DNA of 64,000 nucleotides from G963556115 sp963677015 (GCA_963677015.1 OY781533.1:558001-622000), one strand, 5' to 3'. Numbered from the stretch's first letter, positions 26,796 through 35,959 are shown. Numbers and translations are program-made. The notes: generated by a model not told the origin, from the letters alone.

Positions 26796-28718
26796 ATGAA
26801 TGATGTTGATTTCTGTTTTATATGGATGCCGTTTTCAACAATATATACTCCGTCATTGGGAATAGCAATATTACAGTCCGCTTTGCGTAATGGCGGGGTG
26901 AGCACCTATGCGTATTATGCGAATCTTGAATTATCTTCCATGGAAATAATGAATAACAAAGAGCTTGAGTTGTTTATAAACAGTCACTGCGGAGAATGGT
27001 TATTTTCTGAGGCTGCTTTCGGGTCTTTTGTTGATAATCAGATGCCGTATTTACTCCGTATATGCTATGATTTTAAATTGAATCCTGTTACAGCGATACC
27101 GCGTCTGAAAGAGATCAGAGCACGGATGCCGGAATATATTGAGCATGTTGTGGAGAAAATTCTAGAGCTTAATCCAAAGATTGTAAGCCCAAGTTCGATA
27201 TTTTTTCAGCATATAGGTTCACTGGCGGTTCTGCGACGGATAAAGGAGTTGCGGCCGGATATAGTTACAGTTATGGGCGGTTCTAATTGTGAATTGCCGA
27301 TGGGTATGGCAACGCATAAATTCTTTCCCTGGGTTGATTATGTGGTTGTGGGGGAAGCTGATAATACAATACTGCCATTTGCAGAGCTTGCTTTAGAATA
27401 TAAAGATGCGATACCGCTTGAGCTGTTGCCTGCGGGGGTGCTGGCGCCACAGCACCGGGAGACAGAATATCCTGGTGTCTCATGGCGCTCGATAACTGAA
27501 GATATGAATGATGTTCCGGAACCTGATTATACCGATTATTACCGGGAAATTGCAAAGTATGGATTGGAAATCAGAGATAAGGTGGCGCTATTGGCGGAAA
27601 GCTCGCGGGGCTGCTGGTGGGCGGCTAATAACCATGGCTGTAATTTCTGTTCACTCTTATCGGCGCAGGATCGTTATAGGGTAAAGAAATCGGAATTGGT
27701 GCTCAAGCAGCTTGAAGAGCTGAATTCCAGTTATAAGCCGCGAAGTATAGAATTTACCGATAGAGTAATACCAGAGCAGCATTATCATGATTTTTTGCCG
27801 GTGCTGGCTGCTAAGGGCGGGCCGTATCCGTTATTTTATGAGGCGCGGGTCAATGGGTTTACCCGGAAGCGGGCAGAGCTGCTGCGCAGAGCCGGGGTAA
27901 AAAAACTTCAGCTCGGTATTGAAAGCCTTAGTGACAGAATGCTCGGGCTGATGAATAAAGGCGCAAGACTCTGGGAGAATATTCAGGCATTGAAGTTTAC
28001 TATCTGTGAGGGGATTGAGCCTTTCTGGAATATGCTGTATTGTATCCCGGGTGAAACAGCAGCAGATTATCTAGAAGCGTTCCGGCTTCTGCAGCGAATA
28101 GTGCATTTTACGCCTGCTACAGGTTTTATCAAATTGCAATACAGAAGAAGAAGTACCTTTACCGACGAACATGATGCTCTTGTCTGTCATCAGCGTTATC
28201 GGTATCTTTATCCGATTCCGGAAAATGAGATAGAGGATATTGCTTATGTCTTTGAACCGAGTGACGGAATTGATGTTCTTCAATGCTTTGAGACAATACC
28301 ATCTGATAACATTAAAGAGTTTATTCTTATGAGTAAGGGCATAAGATTATGGAATAATAGCCGCCGGCTGCAGAAACGGGTCTGTCTTTTTGCATTCGGT
28401 GTTGGTGATAAATTACATGTGATTGATACCCGCCCTGAATTTGTTGAGAATACGGCTGGCGAATATGATATTAATGAACAGTCCGTTGAGTATTCTTTTA
28501 CCGGCAAAGAAAAGGAACTCCTGATCTTTTGTGATCAGGCTCCTCTGGTGTCTGACGTTTTGAGTAAATGGCCGGAAGCCGGACAGGAGATGCTGGACGG
28601 CTTTGTAAATAAATCACTGGTAATTATTTCTGCTGGCCGAGCTGTTGGCATAGCGATGTTTGATCCGTATGGAGAATCGTACGAGGGTGTTAGAAATGAA
28701 TTAGCGTCTCAGCAATAA
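26796..28718 (+). CDS. B12-binding-type radical SAM RiPP maturase, copy 2
   Basis: Paralogue of the preceding gene with nearly equal length (640 residues) and the same layout: B12-like N-terminal domain (PSLGIAILQSALRNGG, VMGGSNCELPMGMA, VVGEADN), cluster motif SRGCWWAANNHGCNFCSLL with C-x8-C-x2-C spacing, and the same C-terminal extension. Like copy 1 it has the Glu-to-Asp change and retains GADN-like B12-loop residues. Divergence between the copies in the core-binding parts suggests different target residues. It is the last gene of the RiPP operon. The ribosome binding site (TAGGG) is weak. Confidence 0.83.
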   Translation: MNDVDFCFIWMPFSTIYTPSLGIAILQSALRNGGVSTYAYYANLELSSMEIMNNKELELFINSHCGEWLFSEAAFGSFVDNQMPYLLRICYDFKLNPVTAIPRLKEIRARMPEYIEHVVEKILELNPKIVSPSSIFFQHIGSLAVLRRIKELRPDIVTVMGGSNCELPMGMATHKFFPWVDYVVVGEADNTILPFAELALEYKDAIPLELLPAGVLAPQHRETEYPGVSWRSITEDMNDVPEPDYTDYYREIAKYGLEIRDKVALLAESSRGCWWAANNHGCNFCSLLSAQDRYRVKKSELVLKQLEELNSSYKPRSIEFTDRVIPEQHYHDFLPVLAAKGGPYPLFYEARVNGFTRKRAELLRRAGVKKLQLGIESLSDRMLGLMNKGARLWENIQALKFTICEGIEPFWNMLYCIPGETAADYLEAFRLLQRIVHFTPATGFIKLQYRRRSTFTDEHDALVCHQRYRYLYPIPENEIEDIAYVFEPSDGIDVLQCFETIPSDNIKEFILMSKGIRLWNNSRRLQKRVCLFAFGVGDKLHVIDTRPEFVENTAGEYDINEQSVEYSFTGKEKELLIFCDQAPLVSDVLSKWPEAGQEMLDGFVNKSLVIISAGRAVGIAMFDPYGESYEGVRNELASQQ

Positions 28719-28838
28719 GAGTTTTTTAAAGCTTATCTGGTATTCCTCTAATGGTGTAATCGTATGTTGAACTGTCTGTTTCAAGTGGGAAAAATGAAGT
28801 GCCACTGATTTGGTAAAAGGGATATTGAATTAATAATG

Positions 28839-29843
28839 CTAATTATCAATGCGTTTACCTTGGCGGAGTTTTTCGCGTATTCTGTTGGTCTGTTCATCTG
28901 CTATTAACAGGCTGTTCAGCAGCTCTTTTTCTTCTGTGCTTGTTGTAATTATGGAGGCTATTGCGCCGTCACGGATTGTGATACGTTTATCAGCCAGAAG
29001 AGCAAGTACGGGATCATGGGTAGCGAGTATGACGATCTTATTCTGGTTGAGCAGTAGATCCAACGCTTTACGCCGGTCTACCCCGGCATTTTCAATTTCA
29101 TCGATAAGTACAACCGGTGAATCACAGATAAGGGCGGTATCTGCAATCATAAGAGCGCGTGACTGACCTCCGCTGAGTCCAGTCAACGGGGTGTCGGAAG
29201 CAAATTTTTCTCCAGCGAGATTGTTGGCTGTCTGCAGGACTTTCTGAGTAATTTCTTCTGGATTCGCCTTTAGTCTGCTTCTGGCATGGAGCAGAATAAA
29301 ATCAGCTGCTGGGATATCCATAACAAAGTTCATATTCTGCGTGAGCTGAGCGACGATTTTACGTTCAATCGAAAATCGCAGCTCGGTATCCGGCTGCCTG
29401 CCGTCGAGTAGTATTTTTCTTCGACTGGGGGTATCTTTCTGAGCCAGACATTCCAGATCACTTAAAAGCTGACTTTTACCGGCTCCAGTAGCACCAACAA
29501 GGCAGATGATTTCTCCGCAGCTTATGTCAATTTGAATATTCTCCGGGGTTCCGTCTTTGCTGTTACCTCCGACAATGGTTATAGTATTTACTAAAGTATC
29601 TGCCGTGGTACTGCAGATATGAGTTCTGAAATCTTCAATAGCATTGATAATGATAGCTTTATTGATACCGCGGTCGATAAGTTCGGAGTCATTAAGTTCG
29701 TTTATATTTTCACGCAGACTCTTTGATGGCAGAGGCCACTCATCCAATATCGCCTGCAGCATTTGCCAGAGGTCTTTTTCATGAATTTCAACCTCCTGCA
29801 TGCTCATGCTAAAAAAGTCTGGGGTTGTGCTCTGCTTATTCAT
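28839..29843 (-). CDS. ABC-type ATPase without a permease partner
   Basis: Cytoplasmic ABC-fold ATPase of 334 residues. It has Walker A GATGAGKS, the Q-loop region AQLTQNMNF, the signature LSGGQSRA, Walker B VVLIDEIENAG and the switch His in ILATHDP. About 95 N-terminal residues precede the ATPase and have no recognised domain. The ATG at 29841-29843 follows GAGGAAAAGA and overlaps the end of the upstream GTPase gene by 8 bp, so the two are translationally coupled. No membrane protein is encoded nearby. It may be a non-transport ABC protein that works with the GTPase on a metal or cofactor; that is inference. Confidence 0.75.
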   Translation of the reverse strand: MNKQSTTPDFFSMSMQEVEIHEKDLWQMLQAILDEWPLPSKSLRENINELNDSELIDRGINKAIIINAIEDFRTHICSTTADTLVNTITIVGGNSKDGTPENIQIDISCGEIICLVGATGAGKSQLLSDLECLAQKDTPSRRKILLDGRQPDTELRFSIERKIVAQLTQNMNFVMDIPAADFILLHARSRLKANPEEITQKVLQTANNLAGEKFASDTPLTGLSGGQSRALMIADTALICDSPVVLIDEIENAGVDRRKALDLLLNQNKIVILATHDPVLALLADKRITIRDGAIASIITTSTEEKELLNSLLIADEQTNRIREKLRQGKRIDN

Positions 29844-30543
29844 TCTTTTCCTCATTATCGGAAAAATCAATATATTTGACCATGCCGATCTGTTTGTCCT
29901 GTCCTACCGTTGTCTCTCCCAGACAGTAGCTGCAGAGTGCTGCCGGCATTGTAAAGCGCAGCTGACAACCGGTAAGGTCGGTGGTTTCTCCGGCTTCAAG
30001 GCAGAGATTGGTAAGCAGCAGTACACCCTGGCCGGTAAGTGCGTTTACCGGTATTATTTTTGCCTTGCGGTTTACCTGGCGAACTCTGAAAGCGAATACT
30101 TCTCGTTCGGCCTGAGAAACAATATCTCCTTTGGTAATGACAACAACATCTGCTCCTCTGAGCATTGGGCCGATCTTATAAGGGGTGTTGAGTCCGGAAA
30201 GATTGTCGATAACACACACGGCCATAATCTTTTTCAAGTGCGGGCTGCAGCGGTTGCAGAGTCCGGCGCTCTCTAAAAAGAGGAAATCGAAGCCTTTGCG
30301 CTGTCCCCAGTCATGAGCCTGTTCGACATTGCTGATATAAAAGTGATCAGGGCATAAGCCGCCTGACAGTCCAGTCTTGACCGGAATGCTATAGTTGTTG
30401 AAGATCTGCTCATCAGAACTTGTCAGACAGTCAAATTTGACAACACCGCTTGATAAATTGTTAAATCTGAGTGACTCGATTATTCGTAGAATCAGGGTTG
30501 TCTTGCCGCTTGAGGGCGGTCCTGATATTGTTATTAATTTCAT
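29836..30543 (-). CDS. UreG/CobW-like metallochaperone GTPase
   Basis: P-loop protein of 235 residues of the G3E class (UreG, HypB and CobW relatives). Walker A is GPPSSGKTT at residues 8-16, the base-specificity motif is TKGD, and an unusual Cys-rich segment ESAGLCNRCSPH lies in the switch region together with GLCPDH, giving possible metal ligands. G3E GTPases insert metals or load cofactors. It is encoded between the cytoplasmic binding-protein-like gene and the ABC ATPase gene. The target is not identifiable from the window. Confidence 0.78.
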   Translation of the reverse strand: MKLITISGPPSSGKTTLILRIIESLRFNNLSSGVVKFDCLTSSDEQIFNNYSIPVKTGLSGGLCPDHFYISNVEQAHDWGQRKGFDFLFLESAGLCNRCSPHLKKIMAVCVIDNLSGLNTPYKIGPMLRGADVVVITKGDIVSQAEREVFAFRVRQVNRKAKIIPVNALTGQGVLLLTNLCLEAGETTDLTGCQLRFTMPAALCSYCLGETTVGQDKQIGMVKYIDFSDNEEKNE

Positions 30544-30583
30544 TTAAGGTTATTTAGTTCTCTATATTATATGAAAATGGTGA

Positions 30584-31864
30584 TTACAGATTTTCCTTAA
30601 CTTTTGGAATAAAGAATTTTTCAATCTCCTGTTTTATCATGCCGCTGTCTTCTGAGCGTAAAAAGTCCCAGCCTATCCAGAAAAAGTTATTCTTTTCTGG
30701 TCTGAAGCTTGAAGCGGCTTCAGAAACAGGAGGGAAATAGGCATTATCCTGAATGCGCCCGAAACGTTCGCCGCTGAAGTAATCAATAAGTGGTTTCATT
30801 ATCGGTAAACTTCGTTCTTTGGCGACCATAAATACCGGGCTGATAATTGCTCCTTCGGTTGGCCAGATTATTTCACAATCGGGGTTCCCGGATATCGTCT
30901 TGGCAAAGAAATATGGTATTATGTAAATAGCAGCTCTTTTGCTGCTCTTCTGTGATAGCTCTTTTACCATCTGTGACGGGTGGAGTCCATTTTTTACCTG
31001 AGCGGCCAGTTTTTCCAGACCTGTAAAGCCATATTCTTTATATAGGGGGAGTAGAACTCCATTACAGAAAAAATCTCCATCACCGCGTATTGTTATTTCA
31101 TTAAGGTAATCGCCGTTTATTAATTCATTCCAGGAACGAGGGGCGGATTTACCATTGAGTTTTGAATGGTCGGCGACAATAACCAGAGGGTTGGCGGTAA
31201 GCATCATATATTTATTTTCAGGATCAAAGTAACCGCAGTCGGTAAATGCTGTGCTTGCTGTAGTTGCTGTAGTTGCAGGGTAATTTTCAGGCGCTGCAAA
31301 AATTCCCTGATCAACGAAGCGGTGCATGAAATCATGATGAAAGAGGCAGTTGAAATCTGAAACAAGCAGCATCTCCGGCATTTCTTCGGGGTCTTTTATG
31401 CGGGAAAGGTGCGGGTAGTATGAGAGTTCGTGATTGACATTGCCCTGTATTAAACAATCTAGTTTGGCGTATTCATCCTTGAAGTTGCGGGCAAATTCCT
31501 TTATGCCTGCATGGTATGATCTTTTCAGCCCGCATGGTAAAAGCGCCAAGACACTTCCTGCCCTGGCACCATAATGAATAACCTCGTCGGTTGGAATATC
31601 CCGTAATTCCTCGAGTCCGGCATCAATATTCGAAAGTGCCGGTAAAACGCACTCTGTAACAAATCCTTCGGCATCGATACCTTTTCGACGTAAAACCGTT
31701 TCAAGATGCAAAAAACGGCCAATACCGGCTTTGGCTTCGTCAGTACAGAAGGCCCTCAGTCCACGCGAGCTGAACTCATGTTCCAGATCAGGCCATTTAG
31801 CGAGAAGTTCGGTAATGCTTGTTGCAAGTAAGTTTTCCGCTGTTACTTCATTTATATCGGTCAT
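30584..31864 (-). CDS. Cytoplasmic substrate-binding-protein-like protein with DUF1858-like N-terminus
   Basis: Protein of 426 residues that resembles the iron/oxyanion binding proteins of ABC importers (PROSWNELI-type segment RSWNELINGDYLNEITIRG, later SPVFMVAKERS). It has no signal peptide or membrane anchor. The first 70 residues (ITELLAKWPDLEHEFSSRGL, one Cys) look like a DUF1858 or hybrid-cluster-associated redox domain. It starts at an ATG behind AGGAG and is the first gene of a minus-strand operon with a GTPase and an ABC ATPase. It may bind a metal complex inside the cell. The fold call is moderate and the role is unknown. Confidence 0.65.
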   Translation of the reverse strand: MTDINEVTAENLLATSITELLAKWPDLEHEFSSRGLRAFCTDEAKAGIGRFLHLETVLRRKGIDAEGFVTECVLPALSNIDAGLEELRDIPTDEVIHYGARAGSVLALLPCGLKRSYHAGIKEFARNFKDEYAKLDCLIQGNVNHELSYYPHLSRIKDPEEMPEMLLVSDFNCLFHHDFMHRFVDQGIFAAPENYPATTATTASTAFTDCGYFDPENKYMMLTANPLVIVADHSKLNGKSAPRSWNELINGDYLNEITIRGDGDFFCNGVLLPLYKEYGFTGLEKLAAQVKNGLHPSQMVKELSQKSSKRAAIYIIPYFFAKTISGNPDCEIIWPTEGAIISPVFMVAKERSLPIMKPLIDYFSGERFGRIQDNAYFPPVSEAASSFRPEKNNFFWIGWDFLRSEDSGMIKQEIEKFFIPKVKENL

Positions 31865-32221
31865 TGTATAATCTCCTGTAGCTGACGCACGTAGTACTTT
31901 TGCCTGTAGTTTTATACATTTTCGTATTATATGATAAGCACTGGGGTAAAATTGTCAAGCTGAAGCGTAACTTATACTCAATATTGCAATATAAATTAAC
32001 ATTATGTTTTAAGTGATATGGTTGTTAGGATCTTTTTTCCAAGATTTTCGTGGTGTTAGTATTAGAGCGCGATAATAATTTTTTGAAACTGTAATTGTTT
32101 GTTTTATATGGTATGAAAAAGCTAAAAATAATGAGGTGTGTAGAATAATTGTTAGCGGATCTTGCCGGAGTAGATGGCAGATCATAAATCTCGGGATTGT
32201 CTGGAAACTGGTGAATTGATT
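31865..32221. other. Intergenic region with no supported gene
   Basis: About 350 AT-rich bases between the binding-protein-like gene (reading left) and the cupin terminator. It must hold the promoter of the leftward trio; I cannot place it with confidence. Confidence 0.5.
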
Positions 32222-32250
32222 TGCCCCTTCAGAATATATTTGAAGGGGCA
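32222..32250 (-). terminator. Probable terminator after the cupin gene
   Basis: TGCCCCTTCA and TGAAGGGGCA form a perfect 10-bp stem with a 9-nt loop, 17 bp after the cupin stop codon. The following bases on the minus strand are AAATCAATT, not a T-run, so termination may be inefficient. Confidence 0.5.
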
Positions 32251-32266
32251 GGCGGTAGGGGGGAAT

Positions 32267-32665
32267 CTACTCCAGCCAGGATGGTTTTACTTCTACAGGA
32301 TAGCCATCATTTTCGGTATATTGAGTCAGGCTGTTCTGTTTGGCCTGAATGCATATAAAGCGAATGCTTGTGTCAGCGCCAGCTTTGAAACAGCGGGCAG
32401 CATCAGGATCTATTCTGATAACATTTCCCTGTGTGACAGGAAGTTCTTCGCCATCAATATATACCAGTCCCTGTCCTTCCAGTATAATGTAAATTTCTTC
32501 ATTCTGTTTATGTGCATGAACAAAAGGTACTGAAACTCCAGCAGGTAATTCGTTAATAGAAATTTCACAACCGGTCAGTGACAGTTTGTCGTGGAGTACT
32601 TCACGACCGGTATTTTGGATATCGCCTAGTGATTCCAGCTTATAGTTCTTTCCTGTTTTTTCCAT
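32267..32665 (-). CDS. Small cupin-domain protein
   Basis: Single-domain cupin of 132 residues. The metal-binding motif is VHAHKQNEEIYIILEGQG, with two His and a Glu, and the second motif lies around IRIDPDAARCFKAG. Such cupins include isomerases, dioxygenases and sensors; the sequence does not decide. Its gene follows a MarR regulator gene on the same strand, and a copy of that regulator's probable operator lies between them, so it is probably the regulated target. The start has AGGAG. Confidence 0.85.
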   Translation of the reverse strand: MEKTGKNYKLESLGDIQNTGREVLHDKLSLTGCEISINELPAGVSVPFVHAHKQNEEIYIILEGQGLVYIDGEELPVTQGNVIRIDPDAARCFKAGADTSIRFICIQAKQNSLTQYTENDGYPVEVKPSWLE

Positions 32666-32704
32666 TTTTGATCTCCTTATAAATTAAAGTGTAAGTAATA
32701 TGGG

Positions 32705-32750
32705 ATTATTTAGAAATATAGTTAGTGGGCGAACTATATTTCTAAATAAT
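32705..32750. promoter_or_regulatory. Long inverted repeat containing a MarR operator copy, upstream of the cupin gene
   Basis: Perfect 19-bp arms (32705-32723 and 32732-32750) surround 8 bp. The core, TAGTTAGTGGGCGAACTA at 32719-32736, matches the palindrome in the marR promoter at 16 of 18 positions. The right arm ends at the marR stop codon. It can serve as an operator and also fold as a long hairpin in the transcript. Confidence 0.7.
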
Positions 32751-33187
32751 TATTCAAAATTAGTTAAAATTTTGTTTAAAATACCAGCGGCATATTCTCG
32801 ATCCTTTACAGGTATGCCGGTATAAACAGTTTTTATCAGTAATGCAGAAATTTCTTCGAAATCATTTTTAACGTTTAAGCCTTTCTCAGTAAGTCCTATG
32901 TGAAATGAGCGGCCGTCGTTCGGAGAGGTTTCCTTATAAATATAACCGTAACGTTCGAGTGTTTTTACAATACCGGTTACGGTAGATTTAGATCTGCCGG
33001 ATTCATTTACCAGTGACATAATAGGTACTGATCCGTTCTGCTTGAAGAGGAAAGAAAAAACAATCCCATGCGCCGGCAGAACCCCTTCAATGCCGCGGGA
33101 ATTTAGTTCGCTGGTGATAAACAAGTTTGCCGCTTCACGAATCTTTGAAATCTGGTTGATAATATCTTTGGTATTTTTTTTATTCAT
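32750..33187 (-). CDS. MarR-family transcriptional regulator
   Basis: Winged-helix repressor of 145 residues starting MNKKNTKDIINQ. It has the family's recognition helix region ESGRSKSTVTGIVKTLERYG and wing SPNDGRSFHIGLTEKG. A longer frame opens at 33229 but would run through the promoter, so the ATG at 33185-33187 is chosen. A perfect palindrome lies between the -35 and -10 boxes of its own promoter, which argues for autorepression. A second copy before the cupin gene suggests one small regulon. Confidence 0.9.
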   Translation of the reverse strand: MNKKNTKDIINQISKIREAANLFITSELNSRGIEGVLPAHGIVFSFLFKQNGSVPIMSLVNESGRSKSTVTGIVKTLERYGYIYKETSPNDGRSFHIGLTEKGLNVKNDFEEISALLIKTVYTGIPVKDREYAAGILNKILTNFE

Positions 33188-33194
33188 ACTTATT

Positions 33195-33223
33195 ATTTTA
33201 GTTCGTGTGCGAACTAAAGTCAA
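33195..33223 (-). promoter_or_regulatory. marR promoter with embedded operator
   Basis: On the minus strand TTGACT (33223-33218) and TAAAAT (33200-33195) are separated by 17 bp. The perfect inverted repeat TTTAGTTCG-TGTG-CGAACTAAA (33197-33218) fills the space between them, so a bound repressor would block RNA polymerase. Confidence 0.8.
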
Positions 33224-33649
33224 TAGCAAAATATTTTAATTCAATAATTATTATAAATACTGGTATGCTTCAGGTTAATAAGCGGGGGTAGAACAGTTGT
33301 CTGTAATTAATATCAGTAAATAAAATATTAATGCTCAGTATTTATTTGACGTGTCGAATTCTGAATATTTTTACTGTGAGCTGCCGGAACCGCTATGCTT
33401 GATATTTGCTTAAATGATTTATGGGTAATATGTTTTTATTAAATAAGTTAATGAGCTTGTTCTCGTTTCAGAGGTTATTATATTTTGTTTTCCGGCAGGT
33501 AATATTTTAAAAAGTATAGTGCGATTATGCTGGAGCAATTTTATAAAAAATATTACAATAAAGTGTGTTTGGATTGTGTTAGTGAAAAATTTTTAAAACA
33601 ATATTTAGAGGTTGTCAAATTGTCACGGCAAGCTTGAAGGAGTTGTATT

Positions 33650-35800
33650 ATGAAAAATATTTCAATTAAGTACAAACTTTGGTTGGCTTTTGGCTTGGTA
33701 ATTATACTCTCGGCAATTATGGGCGTTATATCGATTAATGCTTCGTATAATTCTATTTTTACTGCAAACAAAATTAAAAAATCAGAACATAAAATGCTTG
33801 AGATAGATGGGGTTATGAAGAATGTTCTTAATGCACAGAAAGCTCATAAAGAGTGGGTGGCTAATATTGAGGATGTTATCATTAATAATAAGGCATCATT
33901 CAATGTGGCGCTGGATGGTCATCTATGCGGATTTGGCAAATGGATATATACAAAGAATAAAAATGGATTGACTGGTTTGGAAGTTGTACGTGAGATCAGT
34001 CCTGAGTCAGCTGCAAAACTTGAAACTGTACTTCAACCGCATCTGCAATTACATTTGACCGCTAAGGAGATGGCTGATACCTGGAAGCAGAGACACCTGG
34101 GATTAAGGAACCTTTTGAAAGACAGACTAGATGATCACCGGAAGTGGGCGGCAAAGGTTTCAAATGCGATTATCGAGAATAAAAATCCTGATGTACAGAC
34201 AGACCCTACCAAGTGTAACTTTGGAAAATTTCTTGAGAGTTCAGAGAATAAGAGATTTGAAGATGAGTGGCCGGAATACAGTAAGATTATAAATAATATC
34301 CGAAAAAATCATGATGCTTTGCATGAAAGTGTTGAGGAAATAAATGCGGTTGACTTAGCCTCTGCTGGTGGCAGGGAAAAGCGTATAGAAATATTTTCTC
34401 AGAAAACGCTCAAGAGTCTTGAGCTGGTTGCGAAAGGAATAAATAGCGCTATACAATTGGAGCAGGCAATAATAGACAGGCAGAATAAGAGTATTGAGCT
34501 GATGACGCAAAATGCTCTGCCGCTGGTGGCTGAGGTTAGCAAGACCCTTGATGAGGTTGAAAGGGAGGTAACTGAAATATTCAATCAACAGGTAACGAGT
34601 AATGCTGTTGCGCTCGCAAATCAGGATGTGACCCTGAAGAATACAGTTTTGGTTGTAGCCGTCGCGTTTGCGGTTCTGGTGCTGTTGTCGGTCGTAGTCG
34701 CTGTTTTAATGGTAAGGTCTATAACCATGCCGGTTATTTTGGCCAGCAATAATATGATAGAACTTTCCGAAGGTGTTTCAAAGATAAGTTCACACCTCAA
34801 GGATAAAATGTCCAAGGGAGATTGGACTGAATATGTGGATATTGAACTGGATCAGGATCGGCTTAATTTGGCAAAGGAAAAATATTCTGGAAGATTCGAT
34901 GAGATAGGAACGATGTGCGCTATTCAGTGTAGCATGATTGACGCTGTTTTCTCCGCCCGGGATGCGACTAATATTGTAATAAAGCAGGTTAATCATGCAT
35001 TGAAGGAGGTTGCGGCAATAGTTACTCAGATCGCTACAGCCAGTTCTCAGGTTTCAGCTGCAGCGGAATCGTTGTCTGAGGGAGCTGCTGATTCAGCTTC
35101 GTCACTGGAAGAGATTACTTCAACAATGGCGCTTATGGGAGATAAGACTTCAACCAATGCGGAGAATGCTACCGAAGTGAACAGTATTGTGACGCAGACG
35201 GCTGAAACGGCAGAGATTGGACAGAATAAGATGAAGCTCATGACTGAGTCCATGGAGGAGATAAGTCAGAATTCTCTTGAGACGCAGAAAGTGATAAAAA
35301 CTATTGATGACATAGCTTTTCAGACAAATTTACTTGCACTTAATGCTGCTGTTGAAGCTGCAAGAGCCGGAGAGCACGGCAAGGGTTTTGCTGTAGTTGC
35401 TGAAGAGGTTCGTAATCTGGCTGCCAGGAGTGCGACGGCTGCAGCCGAGACAGAAGCAATGATTCTGAATAATAATCAGAAGATTATACAGGGTGTCAGT
35501 ACAGCAACGGAGACAGCAGGATCTCTTGATCTTATAGCGGATAGTGTTATTAAAACCAGAACGCTCATTAATGAGATAGCGCTAGCTTCTAGTGAGCAGG
35601 CTCAGGGTATATCGCAGATAAATATAGGTTTGGGGCAGGTAGATGCGGTGACTCAGACCAATACCGCCTGTGCTGAAGAGTCTGCAGCGTCTGCTGAAGA
35701 ATTGAATTCACAGGCATTATCATTGAAAGAACTGGTGGCTAAATTTAAGTTGATGTGTGATATGGATAAAATAATGACATATTCAGAAAATATTGTATAA
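33650..35800 (+). CDS. Methyl-accepting chemotaxis protein with two CZB-like zinc-binding domains
   Basis: Chemoreceptor of 716 residues. A membrane segment lies near the N-terminus (about 11-30) and a second at about 325-350. The sensor region between them contains two repeats with the CZB pattern: AHKEWVANIEDVI ... CGFGKW ... HLQLH, and DHRKWAAKVSNAI ... CNFGKF ... NHDALH. The C-terminal signalling hairpin is intact (DDIAFQTNLLALNAAVEAAR). CZB domains bind zinc and have been linked to sensing of zinc or hypochlorous acid. They are usually cytoplasmic and single, so two in the periplasmic region is unusual. It starts at an ATG behind AAGGAG. No che genes are in the window. Confidence 0.88.
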   Translation: MKNISIKYKLWLAFGLVIILSAIMGVISINASYNSIFTANKIKKSEHKMLEIDGVMKNVLNAQKAHKEWVANIEDVIINNKASFNVALDGHLCGFGKWIYTKNKNGLTGLEVVREISPESAAKLETVLQPHLQLHLTAKEMADTWKQRHLGLRNLLKDRLDDHRKWAAKVSNAIIENKNPDVQTDPTKCNFGKFLESSENKRFEDEWPEYSKIINNIRKNHDALHESVEEINAVDLASAGGREKRIEIFSQKTLKSLELVAKGINSAIQLEQAIIDRQNKSIELMTQNALPLVAEVSKTLDEVEREVTEIFNQQVTSNAVALANQDVTLKNTVLVVAVAFAVLVLLSVVVAVLMVRSITMPVILASNNMIELSEGVSKISSHLKDKMSKGDWTEYVDIELDQDRLNLAKEKYSGRFDEIGTMCAIQCSMIDAVFSARDATNIVIKQVNHALKEVAAIVTQIATASSQVSAAAESLSEGAADSASSLEEITSTMALMGDKTSTNAENATEVNSIVTQTAETAEIGQNKMKLMTESMEEISQNSLETQKVIKTIDDIAFQTNLLALNAAVEAARAGEHGKGFAVVAEEVRNLAARSATAAAETEAMILNNNQKIIQGVSTATETAGSLDLIADSVIKTRTLINEIALASSEQAQGISQINIGLGQVDAVTQTNTACAEESAASAEELNSQALSLKELVAKFKLMCDMDKIMTYSENIV

Positions 35801-35959
35801 TACTGATGAGAATTATATTGTGCGATTGTGATTATTATGATAGTTTGGTTTTTTGCTGTTTATTGTGAATTGCCACTGCCGGCAAGATAATATAATAAGT
35901 ATGTCGTTTAAGCTAAATAATTGCTGAACTGATTCAGGGTATACATACAGTGAGTAAAA

